Below, piece by piece: positions 12,740 through 24,497 of a DNA stretch of 64,000 nt; within the stretch, counting starts at the first letter, position 1; each line of letters starts with the position of its first letter. A model generated the notes under the pieces. The model did not search any database and had not been told where the DNA came from. It saw nothing but the letters and a program-made list of their open reading frames with translations. The stretch lies in the NCBI GenBank assembly GCA_030272155.1, contig CP126192.1, positions 1,522,501 through 1,586,500 of the forward strand, in the 5' to 3' direction. A program made the position numbers and the translations under genes. Source of the stretch: Tetradesmus obliquus (taxonomy: Eukaryota > Chlorophyta > Chlorophyceae > Sphaeropleales > Scenedesmaceae).

Positions 12740-13141
12740 GCTGACATTGGCTCAGCACGCGGCCACGAGAACTGCTAACTAGGGTTGCAATCAGCAGGGC
12801 CGATCTTGTCGCTGTAAGCAGTTTGCGTGCTTTTTTGTGAAACAGCAGGCCGCAGACACTTGATTGAGTCATGGCCTGCTCCACATCACCGCGACTGACA
12901 GCCTGATTCAAACAGTGTCATTGGGACATGTGGTATCTAGATAGTGACACCGGACGCTGCCTATCAGCTACCATTCGCCTCAGCTTTACTTGGCCCTGAT
13001 AGATTGCGGAGACCATTTATCCTTGGTTGCTCCTGCAGGCAACCCAATGCCACTTCAATTTGGGTGTGGTTACATGCAGGATTCCCAATCCACATGCACC
13101 CTGGGCCTAGCTTCACCACTGTTGCCTGCCCTCACTGCCGG
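12740..13141. promoter_or_regulatory. intergenic, SNM1 upstream / MFS downstream
   Basis: These 402 bases contain the 3' flank of the MFS gene and the promoter of the SNM1 gene, both on the minus strand. A minus-strand TGTAA lies at 13070-13074. I see no gene. Confidence 0.4.
13070..13074 (-). terminator. TGTAA polyadenylation signal
   Basis: The minus strand reads TGTAA 68 bases past the stop codon of the MFS transporter gene, a short and typical distance for a chlorophyte poly(A) signal. Confidence 0.5.
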
Positions 13142-16100
13142 CTAAGGGTCTTCCTGCATAACAGTGCCGTGGCCCCCTTCAGCTATATCTACTTGCTTGA
13201 GGTGCATCGCCAGCGCAACATAGGCTCGTCTGCTGCGGCTGGTGGCAAGGCAGCAAGCCAAGCTGCTGAGGGCCGCCAGGCCTGCCAGTAGCAGGAACGC
13301 TGTCCGAAAGCAATCCGGTCCAATGCACTGCACAAGAAACATAACCAAGAACAGCAGGTTAGCACTTGCCTGCTTCCATGCTGTATCACATACCACCATG
13401 TGGAACACACAGCACTGCCAGCTACCACAGCCACCATGCCAGCTACGGCAGCCAGCATGGCATGCTTCTAGGTGAACAGCAACAGCTACTTACAGTAGTG
13501 TGGACAGCTGTCACGGATGCCTGCATGAAGGCCCCCTTGCAGGAGACCCACGAGACCCAGACCACACGCCAAACATGCAGCACTCAGGCATCATGTGTAT
13601 GTTATGCTTGCATCGTCATCGACCTGGCCATGGCATACTTGCAGGTGACATGAGCACTAGCAGAGCAACACTTGCACCCCACCTGGTGTATGTCGCCGTG
13701 CGCCTCGGCTGCGCGGTCGTACAGCCAGCCGGTCACCTCCGTGGCCAGCAGGTAGCTGCCCATGGCGGGCGCAAACTGCAGCGTAGTGTAGTTGGCCGCA
13801 AAGTGCTTGAGGCCAAACAGGTCACTGCAGCAACGGGCGGAAGCAAGCAGCATGCCAGCCGGATGGATCAGCTCCCACCAAACAGCCATTCACACCGCAT
13901 GACTAACGACCTGACAGCAGAAGACAGCACCTGGACTGCTGTAAGCTAGTGCCCTACTGCAGTTGGCAGTTGCACAGACAATTCCATGTTGTGGCGTTGC
14001 TGCTGTCTCACACACATGGCAAACGAAAGGAAGCACAATTGCTACAGCTCTGCTCGCAATGGCATCACCCCACCTGGTGATGGCTGGCAGCAAGCTCCAG
14101 TGAGCACCAAAGGCCACTCCCAGCAGCACGCTGAGCACGTACAGATGCCCAAGGTCTGCGTATGCGACTGCCAGCGCTGCTGCTGCCGTCACTGCTGCCG
14201 TCAGCGCCAGGAACAGCGTGCGGGGGGTGCCACGCGCATGAAGGTGCTGCTCAGGAATGTAGCCCATCAGCAACCGCCCTGCACATGCACATGCAGCAGT
14301 TTGAAGGCGCAACCGCAACAATGAATACATGACACAGGTGTAGTCTTGGCAGTGCTGGGCGGGCAGAGACTACACCGCCTGTTCAAAGTGACATCCTGCT
14401 TGCATGGCAACAACGTCGGCAAGCAAAGCGTGTGTCTAGCGTGTGCCTGCAAGTCAGCAGGAGCTGCGGGCATCAGCCGCACCTGCTGCATTTGCCACGC
14501 TGAACAGCGACACGAAGACCACCTGGCCGTCATGGCCACCCCCTAGGCTGACCACCAGCTGGCCCTGCAGGCACACACACATGCAGCAGCAGCAGCACAG
14601 GCCCAGCTGGTGAGGAGCCACAACATCGGCCGCATGACTTACAAGGGCATGCGTGATGCAGACAGGTTACTGAGGGTGCACGCTGCTGTTATGTGCACGT
14701 GGCAGCCTCCACGACATGAAACCGCTGTTACGCTGCTGAAGGTCGCAGAACAACGCAGCCTGCTGCACCCTAGACATACCGATACATCTGCTGCGTGCTG
14801 GCACCGCTGCGCTCACCAGGTTGTTCAGGTATGCCAGGCATACACCGCTGGCCACGGTGAACTGCACAAACAGCAGCCAGAAGTCCAGGCTCGCCAGCAT
14901 CTGCGACGTGGCCAGGCTGCGCATCGCCAGGTGCCCCGCAGACCCGACAGCAGCGCCCGGCCCGCCACCCGGCGCACCCACAGGCCGGCCAGGCGCTAGC
15001 TTGTCAGCTGGTGCACTGGCTGGGCTGTGCGCCCCGGGAGGCGTCAGCAGCGGCGACGCCTCAGCTGCTGGGTCGTCTGCTTGCAGCAGCAGCTGCTTGG
15101 GCTCCTTGCGGCCAGCGCTGCTGCTGCTGAGCCTGCTGCTGCTGCTGCTGCCGTTGACGCCAGTGCGTGCCACGGAGCTGAAGGACTTGCGGTGTGCTGA
15201 GACTGCTGTTGCCGCTTGGCTGATGCTGACAGCAGTGCCTGGCCGACTGCTGCTAGTGCTGCTGCTGCTGCTGCCCACAGCTCGGTGGTGGGCTGTGCCG
15301 TGCCCGTGGTGCAAGATGGGGCTGCAGGGCAGCAGGCAGCACAAGGCAGCAAAATCACCCATGTAAGCGCCTATCTGGCCACAGATTGCCAGGGATATAA
15401 TAAGAGCAACTGCCAGGCCGTCAGCAGAGGAGGAAACGCTCTCACTAAGTAGAGGAAGGGCGTGGAACCACAGCAACAGGCATGCTGCTGGCTGTGGCAG
15501 CTGTGTACAGCAGGGCCCCACCTGGTGCGCCCATCCTCCCTATACTGCACAGGCTGCGGGCTGCCAGGCTCCTCTGCTATCCGGCTGTGCTCGCCATCAT
15601 CGCCATCGTCAGCGCGGCTCTCCTGTGTGCCTATGTAGGGGTGCCCGTACTCTGCGCGCCAGCTGCCGCAGCGCAGCGGCAGCCCGGCAGCCAGCGCCAG
15701 CAGCACCAGCATGCCTGCAAGGCAGCACACACAAGTAGCATGACTGCCTCCCAGCCCTATGCCACACGCTACCACCTGCTGACCTGCTGATGCACGGCCA
15801 TGCTGAAACATGATGTGGCACAGCATGTCCTGCGGTGTTGGACGGCCCGCTGTTGCTGTTGCTGCGTGGCGGCCGCCGCACCTGCCACCATGGCTGCCTT
15901 GCCATCGCTGCTGAGCTCGTGCTGCCCCACCAGCACCGCTGAGGCCATCTGGTACAGTGCCAGCACGCCCACCAGCAAAAATGATGACAGAAACCTGCAG
16001 GCCAAGGCACACATGGTCAGCTGGCGGATGTCATGCACTGCATGCAGCGTATAGGCATGCTCACACAGTAGTGGGCAGCTGCCTGCAACGCATGGAACAC

Positions 16101-17835
16101 CTGCAGCAGCATGGGCATAAGCAGTCACGATAGCGCGAGCTGCGGTGCAAGCAGCTGTTGCAGCACACAAGCCCTATGCTGCTGCTGCTGCTGGCCGTGC
16201 CACAGCCGCCGCGCACCTGCCCTGTGTGGTGCCCCAGCGCGAGCTGCTGCTGCCGCTGCTACCGCCTGCATGCTGGTGCTGTTGCTGCTGCTGGTGCGCC
16301 TCGCTGGCCTCCACGAAAGGCACATAGTTCAGCCCCACGCTCAGCAGCGCCGCAATGAGTGTAGGCGCCAGCGCCAGCATCAGCAGGAAGGCCACTGCGT
16401 CGGGTTCGAAGAAGGTCACGTAGATGCTGGTGTAGATGCTGCTGCTGAGGCCCAGGAAGGACTTGAGCACGCCCACCACAAAGCCGCGCTCGTTGGGGAA
16501 GTTGCGCACCTGGCGGGGAGGGAAGGGGACCAAGGTCAAGCAAGCAGGACCAAGGTCGAAATCAAGTACTAGCACAGGTAGAGAGGCTGCAAGGCAGGAG
16601 GTGCCTGCTGGGGCTGGTGGCAGCTGCTCAGCCCGCACTGGAGGGGCGGCATAAGGATGATGCCAGGCGATCTGAGCAGAGACGGGCAACGCAGCGCAGA
16701 CTGCCGCTGCACACATCTGGGCAGCACACGCACACAGAAACTGTGCTGCTGTTCCACTGGATGAGCACTGGCAGAATTCAGGCGGCAGAATGCCATAGCA
16801 TGTATGTTGAGGCATCGGCGCGCTGCTGGTTGGCTCACATTGGTGACCAGTGTCGTGGTGTCAAAATACGTGCCACTGTTCCCTGCAGGAGGACAGCCAG
16901 GCACAAGCTAGTGTTAACGTCCATACAACATAAACTGCATGAGGTAGACAAGAACAGCTGCACGAGTGCTTTGCTGTGTGGCGAGCATTGCAAGTGTGTA
17001 GAAGCCCCTTGGTGCGCAGTGCGGCATCTGCAGCAGCCAGCTGCGCGCACCTGCTGCGATCGCAAACACCAGCAGCTGCGGGAAGTTGTTGGGCGCCTTG
17101 CCTGACGCCATGAGGTACAGCCCGGTGTAGCCGCAGAAGCAGCACAGGCAGCCCATCCACAGCACCAGCCTGCGTGCCAGCAGCATGCAGCCAGCATTGC
17201 ACAAACCCTTAGGTTTGCCAGCACTTGCTTGCCTCTGTTCCCGCAGGCAGTTTACAGAGGCAGTTTACAGATGAAAGGCTGTGCTCGTGATGCCAGGCCG
17301 TTGCTGGGGGGCGAACCAACAGGCAGGTGTGCCCAAGACATGTGTCACATGGTGTCTGTTGCGGCAAGCGCACGCACCTCGGCCCCAGCCTGTGGTGGTC
17401 CTTCAAGTTATCATACACGCTGCCGCTGACGATGGCAAAGTAGCCACCCAGGTTCACGGCTGACCCGACTGTTGCGATTTGTGTCTGTGTGAGCCCCAGC
17501 GTGTCTTTGATGGTGGGGGCGTACACGCTGAAGCTATACGAGAGGCCTGCACATGCCTGCAAGGAGCAGTGCCATAGATGTGCCGGCAAGCAGGTTTGAC
17601 ATTGGAGACACCTGATCAACATGTGCCGCACTTAGCCAAGGTGGCAGCCATGTGACTGCCAGCACAAACAGCATGTGCAGGAGCAGCAACAGCAGCAGGT
17701 GCAGGAACCAGCTTTGTGATGGCGGCAGCAGCAGCAGCCCGGCTTGCATGAACGCACCTGAATGATAGCAGATGCCGTGAAAGTGGCCCATTTGGAGACA
17801 TACTGTGCTTCAGTGCAACTGGACAAGTTCGCCAT
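13142..17835 (-). CDS. nodulin-like major facilitator superfamily transporter
   Basis: Twelve exons join in phase to 753 residues: 17835-17758, 17556-17378, 17169-17051, 16882-16839, 16509-16217, 15994-15882, 15714-15522, 15444-14817, 14564-14483, 14278-14074, 13824-13683, 13327-13142. The N-terminal half matches the nodulin-like MFS family (KWATFTASAIIQ, GLSYSFSVYAPTIKDTLGLT, SAVNLGGYFAIVSGSVYD, NFPNERGFVVGVLKSFLGLS). The C-terminal half has the second helix bundle (FWLLFVQFTVASGVCLAYLNNL, NAAGRLLMGYIPE, LYVLSVLLGVAFGAHWSLLP, FGLKHFAANYTTLQFAPAMGSYLLA). A long Ser/Pro-rich soluble loop between the halves contains a run of acidic and Arg residues. Substrates in this plant family vary (monocarboxylates, iron and others), so none is assigned. 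The intron at 15521-15445 is the least certain. It is divergent from the small gene at 18755. Confidence 0.85.
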
Positions 17836-18754
17836 CGGGGTTTGTGAGTCTCCGACATACAGCGATGCTGCCGGTCCTACAGTTTACGACATGAGTTCCA
17901 AACGTTTCGAATTACAAACTTGATAACTTTGGCAGCCTTGGTGGAGTCCAAGAAAGGTGGGCACAAGCTTCACGTACCACCCAGTCGAGCTCTAGTTGGT
18001 GTGCTTATGTCAGGCTATGCACAGCTTATGCTACGACAAGTTTGATCACTCCTATGGATGATGGCGCACGTCTGTGTGAACCCAACTGACAGCAGTTGTC
18101 ATGGCTGTCCTAGTTTTTGTGGTTCCTGGTGTTTGGTTGTGTGCTGGCAAATCATGGCTGCTTTATGTCAAATGGTACGAATTAAATCAATGTGATATAG
18201 ATGTGTGTGCTGGATGAGCTGGCGTGTTTGTGACAGCTGCAGCATGAACCAGTGGCACTGCAGTGACTGTGGCGCAGGCTCTGGCTGGTGGATGGACTGC
18301 TGTCTAGAAATCTGATTTAAACACCAAAATACCAGCTGAACGCAAGAAACCAGATTCAAACTAATTGGTTGCACCAAGCATGTCAAACGGCCAGCGACAG
18401 GCTAGCGCAGCAGGCGACCGGTAGTGCATCACCAACCTGGCTTCCACCCAACACGTTACAGCGCGGCTGCCGGCAAATTTGTTGCAAAACTACTTAATCA
18501 AATGAAATGGTGCGCTTTGTCTGACTGCACGCCAAAAGCTGACCGGATTTGCTCGGAGAAGGGCTGCAGTGTAACACAACACTAAGACATGTTCTGCTGT
18601 GCCTGGCCAGCATTACTTCAGGCTGTGATGCGGGAGCGGTTGCAGCACATGCATTTCTCTTTCTTTATCATACGCTCATCTTTCTGACACATGTGCGGTT
18701 GGCGCCATCCATCGTAGGCAGTGCTGCTGTTGTGTTCCGGGCTGGCACCTCGGA
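17836..18754. promoter_or_regulatory. divergent upstream region of the MFS gene and the small acidic gene
   Basis: 919 bases without a recognisable coding exon lie between two outward-facing genes. Base composition is more AT-rich here than in the flanking genes. Either gene could have an untranslated or short 5' exon inside it. Confidence 0.35.
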
Positions 18755-19577
18755 ATGTTTCTCACGCAGCCTGCTCCTAAAACGGTCGAGGATTTGCGGC
18801 AGGAGATATCCGAAGATAGCTTGTTGGAGCTGTTGGAGAAGCAGCAGGCCCTGCGAGTGAGCCGTACAAGCAGCACACAGCTTGCAGCTGCTGCCATCAG
18901 TTGCAGCAGCATGCTACAGCACCATGCAAACACACCTATGATGGACTCTTCCGCATGTTTCATCAGGATTCTCCCGAAATACATCAGTTTGCAGTACTTC
19001 TGGGGATGCATGTGGTGCATGCGGTCCATGATGTTGCGCCACACACCAGCAGGGGCCATTGCTGGCTGGTCCACTTTTCTTGCAGTGCACACAGCTGCTG
19101 ACTGCAGCTGATCCGTCCTTGTGTGCAGGAGGAGGCGATCAGGACGCACAACTCGGACGCTTTGGTGGTTGGCGCGCCACCACAGGACACAGCTCAGGAC
19201 AGCGAAGAGGACGGTGGGTGGCCAAGCAGCTGTTGTGCTGTGAGCAAGGACGCCTGCATGTCTTACACTGCCACAGCTACAACGAGGGTCTTTGCAGGGA
19301 CCGGCAAAGCGTGGAATTGAGGACAGCAGGAGTCGCATGGACCTGCACAGTCTGCTTGCCTGCCAGCAGCTCAGGCCGCCTGCTCCCCTGCCTGTTGCTG
19401 CTCAGCCAGGGACTGCTTAGTCATGCATGCCCTGCGATTGTGGCCCCTTGTTGCCTGAATGTTTGCGCTTTGTGCTTGCGAACGCGTGATTGCTGCTGCA
19501 CAGACAACGGCAGTGTGGACCCTGACGCAGCATACGACTCGGCAGATGAGGGCGGCGAGGATGAGCAGCAGCAGTAG
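18755..19577 (+). CDS. small acidic protein with a predicted helical N terminus, unknown function
   Basis: Three exons (18755-18856, 19129-19213, 19504-19577) join in phase to 86 residues. The N-terminal half is charged and Leu-rich (QEISEDSLLELLEKQQALRE) and should form an amphipathic helix or coiled coil. The C-terminal half is disordered and highly acidic (DSEEDDNGSVDPDAAYDSAD), ending in three Gln. Splice sites are good (GTGAGC, GTGGGT; CAG acceptors), and the acidic character continues across exon 2-3, which supports the model. I do not recognise the family. It could instead be the 5' part of the SNM1-like gene at 19986, but the in-frame stop at 19575 argues against that. A further 5' exon is possible. 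Confidence 0.4.
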
Positions 19578-19985
19578 CACGCAGCGCCAGCAGCAGCAGC
19601 AGGCGTAGCATAGGTAGCAGGGCAGCAGCATCGTTACACAGGCCAGGAGCAGCAGGAGCTACAGCCTGAAGGAGTCCTGCCACACTGCAGCAGACACAGT
19701 AGTTTGTACTGTGACATACTACAGTTGTAGTGTATAGTGTACAGTATTATAGCTAGAAGAGGAGCAGTAGTATAGCCAGGAGGGGAGCAGTAGTACAGCC
19801 AGGAGGGAAGCAAGCGCAGCAGGAAGCAGCACATATGTACAGAGAGCCAACGTGCTGAGACGTGGCCCAAGATCTGCTGTTGAAGTACAGTGGACTGAAG
19901 GTTTGCTGTGTGGAAGTTTCACTGGAGCATGCTTTGCAACAAGCAGCGCAGCTACTGGTAGCGTGAGTCGGGTGCTGCTGCTGAC
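19578..19985. other. intergenic before the second SNM1 gene
   Basis: About 400 bases with no coding sequence I can support. 19741-19825 holds an imperfect repeat of the unit AGCAGTAGTA(C/T)AGCCAGGAGG, present in at least two copies near 19763 and 19788. Confidence 0.35.
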
Positions 19986-21460
19986 ATGGCATCACAGGTG
20001 GAGCACATCAAGTGGGTCCCAGGTGAGCAGTACACCTGCTGCTGCTTGGGCCGCGCATGTCCCAGGTGGAACCGCTGCAACACACATCATGCAAGTAGCC
20101 TGCCTGTTCAGCTGCTTGCCATCTGCTACCACCAACAACCAGGTTTTTGTGAGACCTGCAGCTGCAGGTGCAGCCTGCATCCTCCTGCTGGCTGCCTTGC
20201 TAGTGCAGGCGTGTGTGCCCGGCCTGCCTGGGCTTACTGCACTTGCTGGAATTAACTTCAGGATCAGGTGTTGATCCTCCGACCATGCTGCGCTGCTGCA
20301 CGTCCCCACGCAGGCACCACCTTCATCGTGGATGGCTTTGCGTTCCCGAGCCCGCGCTGCACCGCCTACTTCCTCACGCACTGCCACAGCGACCACACCA
20401 TCGGCCTGCGGCGCGACTTTGCGTCCACCATTTACTGCTCGCCTGTCAGCGCGAGGCTGCTGGCGCACGACTGGGGCCTGCGCGCGCCGCAGGTGCAGGT
20501 GCTGCAGCTGGGTCAGCCGCTGCTGCTGCAGGGCGTGACGGTGACGGCCATCGACGCCAACCACTGCCCGGGAGCTGTCATGCTGCTGTTTGAGGTGCCG
20601 GGCGCTGAAGGCAGTGTTACGCGCATATTGCACACAGGGGACTGCAGGTGGGTGGGCACTGCGTGGCCGCCAGGATGTTGGCTGGCGCCTGAGCAGCTGC
20701 AGCAAAACTGGTATGAAAGGTGCAAAAGGACGGGAAGAGCTTTGCAGCTTGCCTTTCAGGCCACTTCACCTTCTCTCCGACACCCCTGCTCCCACATCCG
20801 ATCATAGTCTTGGACATCACCAACACTCGAGCGTCTGCTGTTGCAGGTGGCAGGACGCGCTGCGCAGTGGCAGCTGCCTGGCGAGCATGCGCGTGGACAC
20901 GCTCATGCTGGACACCACGTATGCGCACCCCAAGCACACCCACCCCCCGCAAGAGGAGGCCATACGCATGATGGTGGAGGTGCGCCCCAGCAGCAGCAGC
21001 GGCAGCTGCTCCCGCTTGCGGTTTGTTTGACTGAGGGAAATGGCAAGGCGTGCTCAACATTGCAGGCCAGCCTCTGGCTGTGATGTTCTGTTGCCCGGCA
21101 GGAGGTGTTTGACAGCTGGCTGCATGGCACTGCAGTGGCAGGTGCGGCTTGCCTTGCCCAGGGCAGCCACGCGGGCCGTAAGGCGTGTGCCGTGCTGGCC
21201 GCAGGTGATGCGCTCTGAGCTGGCTGAGGAGCCGGCATGCCTGTTTGTGGTGGGCAGCTACCACATCGGCAAGGAGCGAGCCTACCTGGGGGCTGCACAG
21301 GCGCTGGGCTGCAAGGTGAGGTTGAGCGGCAGCCATCCAGGACATCGCAGCAAGCCAAGGCATGACTGTTCGCCATGCTGCTGCTCCGACAGGCATCGCT
21401 GTTGAGCGTGCGCCCACACATATCCGCACTAGTTGTGCGCTGACGCAGACGGGCTGCTGA

Positions 21461-21493
<33 letters not shown>

Positions 21494-22477
21494 AGGTGTA
21501 TGCAGATGCCGCCAAGCGCCGCCTGTTGCAGCTGCTGGACCTGCCGCACGAGCAGCTGGCGCTGCTCACTGACGATCCAAGCGCTGCGCGGCTGCACGTG
21601 GCGCACATGGCCCCGCCAGACCCTGGCCGCCTGGCTGCAGCGTACGTGGACAAGCCCGGCTCGCCCTGGCAGCGCGTGGTGGCGTTCAGGCCCACAGGTG
21701 CGGCTGCTGGCGCATGCTTGATAGGTCTGGTGGCTGTTTGAGTGTGCTGCCTTATAGCCCATGTTGTGGAAATGAATATGGCTAGTTGGTGAGCAGGTGC
21801 AGCAGTATTAGCAGTGGAGTGGAAGCACTGGTGGCGTCTGGCACAGGTGCTGCCCTGAAGGTTGCTTGCAGCAGCAAGCTGCTCTGTTGATGACCATAAC
21901 ACATGCCGTCCCTCTTGTCGTGCAGGCTGGACCTTCAACAAGTCCGGCAAGCTGCAGGTGTGGCGCGAGGGCGCAGCAGCAGTGGTCGGCGTGCCGTACT
22001 CCGAGCACTCCAGCTGGGATGAGCTGCGGCAGTGCGTGGCTGCGCTGCGGCCCAGCAAGCTCATCCCCACAGTGAATGCGGGCAGCAAGGCCAAGTCTGC
22101 TGCGCTGGTGGAGCGCTTCGTGGACCTCATGGACCTCAGCAGCAACAGGGGCAGGCTGGACATGTTCCTGGTCAGGCGGCCTGCTGCCAGCAGCAGCCAG
22201 CGCGCGCAGCTGGGGCAGGAGCAGCAGCAGCAGGCGGCGCAGGAGCAGGACCAGCAGCATGGGTTGGTGTTGACGGCCTCGCCTGCAGAGCGGCAGAGCA
22301 GCAGTGTTGCCGGCTGCGAGGGTGCCTGCAGCTGCAGCCCTCGCAATGACGCTGTGTTTGCTTCGAATGATGCGCAAGTTCAACTGCAACAAACAGCAGC
22401 TGATGAGCGGCAGGCAGACGCTGCCAGCAGGCCTCAGGAGATGCCCTGCAGCGTCAGCACAGCTTGTGACGATAAGG

Positions 22478-22513
<36 letters not shown>

Positions 22514-22701
22514 GTGCGGCTGAGCAGCACATCGACTTGGCTGGCGTGGACCTTGCTGAGCAGCAGCGGCTGCTGGACGAGGCGCAGCGGCTGCTGCGGC
22601 TGAAGCGCAGCTGGGCGGCGGCCAGGGCGGCAGGCAGAGGCAAGGCCTCAGCGCAGCCGGCAAAAGGCACTGGAAGGCGCCGCACTTCCTTTACAGGTTG
22701 A
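19986..22701 (+). CDS. SNM1-family MBL/beta-CASP nuclease, minimal form
   Basis: Six exons (19986-20022, 20314-20647, 20847-20979, 21205-21315, 21496-21697, 21926-22701) join in phase to 530 residues. The catalytic domain starts almost at the N terminus: KWVPG is followed by TTFIVDGF, then LTHCHSDH (residues 33-40), AIDANHCPGAVM, LHTGDCRW, LDTTYAHP, VVGSYHIGKER, and VPYSEHSS. The zinc-binding and beta-CASP motifs are complete, so it should be an active nuclease. It lacks the UBZ and SAM-like modules of the 930-residue paralog at 8.5-12.7 kb. The C-terminal 200 residues are a Gln-rich tail with a run of about 13 Gln near 22478, ending in a basic segment (KGTGRRRTSF) that could target the nucleus. 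Which animal SNM1 (A, B or C) it matches best cannot be settled by eye. Confidence 0.87.
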
Positions 22702-24497
22702 TGACATGTACAGCAGCAGGCTGAGCCAGTAGCATTGCGAGTGAGAGTGTGAAAGAGTCGTCATATCCTCGAGGTACATGGGTGCAGTAATCATGTCAGA
22801 TGGTGTGTGTCCTGGAGAGGAAGGTGGCTGGAGTCACTGGGCATGGTTGTGCAAGCTGTACAGCAACCAAAAATGCTGTACAGTATCTTTTGTTGTTCGT
22901 GTTGTGCTCCTGCAGTGCAGCTGCAGGGTTGCTGCTCCATCTGTGTGCTGGCCACGCATTGAATGCTGCAGATGTTGAACGCTGCAGATGTATGAGCGTA
23001 CTGGTGACTCTTCAGCCACCATGGCGTGTTGCATCTGCAGCCAGGTACTCATGTGCCAGCTTTACTTGTGGTTGACCTTCGGGGTGCCACAGCCAGCAGT
23101 TTTTGGCCCCCGGGGCATTGGCTGTCATTGGCTGGCTGGGCCAAGCTTGAACGCTGAAAGCATCAGCTGCCAGCCCGGTGGGCTGTAGAGCAGCTTGTTC
23201 TTGAGTATCGAGGCAAGTGTGTTTTGACGTTTGTGGTCGCAGAATATTGCAGCCTTGCAAGCCTTGTCTGAGTGCCACTCACATGAACAGGGCAAGCACA
23301 GCTTCACCTGCTCTATATTGTCCTACCCTGCAACAGGGTTGTGTTACGTGGTGTATGATCAGCTGATCGACACAATCGCTTGCACTCGCATACATGTCTG
23401 TGTGCCGAGAACGCCCTTCCTCCCGCCACGTTGCGGTGTCACCGCCCAACCTTGGTCATCCCGCTCCTTTTTTAGTGCACTGTAGCAAACAACGCTTTGA
23501 TTTGAACAATCCGTCAGTCATCTAGTTTGTTTTGTATAGCAAGTCCGTTTCGCTCTTACTGTTCGGCTAGCTGCGCGGCTGGCTGGACCAGCTGCGCACC
23601 CGACGCAACCCGCCCAGCAATGACCCTCCCAGTCATCCAAATCTTCGCAGGCTCGGTTAACAAACAAAACCTTGTACATGAAAGCCTGATCAAAAGACGA
23701 CAAAGCAAATGCAGCAGTTCTTGGCTGTCAGTGATGGTTGATAAAACCACCTGTTGTGCTTGGCGTGCCAGTTTCACGTCCCGCCAGTACTCAAGCGAGT
23801 GTGTGTTACCTTGTCTGCGTCTGTTTGTTTCAATGAGTTTCTAGACGATCCTGTTCCACGTCCCAGCGCTGCCCTTGCACCGCAACTGCTGGCAGGGGCT
23901 GCACATACCGTCTCAGCTCCGTACATATTTTGAGAAAGTGTTTATACTTGCATCTTTGCAGCCTTACTATAAGCTGCTGTCAGAGCAAGCCGGCTGCTTA
24001 CGGACAAGAGGTGGGTGGGTGGCATATCACGGCAGGCTCCATGGGCGAGGCAGGGTGCAACAAACAGAGTAAAACAAAAAGGAACATTTTGCTGTTTTTA
24101 TTGTCGTGCTAGCTTGACTGCCTCGCTGTTGCTAGCAAGTGTGAGCAGACAGCAACTGCGCATGGCGAGTGAGTATGGCTCGCTTTCATGCAGCGTTGAG
24201 CTTAACTGCCGGGTACTTCAATCTTTTGTTGTATGCGTTTTGTTTTGCATCATACAGCTGCCATGCAGACAGTCGTTGGCGAACCTGCCGTAGCCGAGCC
24301 GTTCGCTGGCAGCAGCAGTAGCAGCATCGCAGGCCTAGCCATCAAGCAGTTGAACTGTTAAAAGCACTGGTTGTAAGCCTGGTGCTGGTTGTCTGAGCTC
24401 AGCTTGTTGGTGCCAGCTGCGAACTGCGAATGAGCACAACTCCCACAACTCACCGCTCTTCTCCTGCCCGCCACTGCTTGCACTCACAGGTGCAGCC
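22702..24497. other. 1.8-kb intergenic, SNM1-like 3' flank and MYB upstream
   Basis: I find no exon with recognisable similarity. The part from about 23300 to 24300 is more AT-rich and may include the promoter and 5' UTR of the MYB gene. The last 60 bases before its ATG look like an ordinary leader. Confidence 0.35.

Noticed and set aside
20617..21762. 381-residue minus-strand frame
   Set aside because: It overlaps several exons and introns of the SNM1-like gene on the plus strand, which has clear catalytic motifs. The antisense frame has none.
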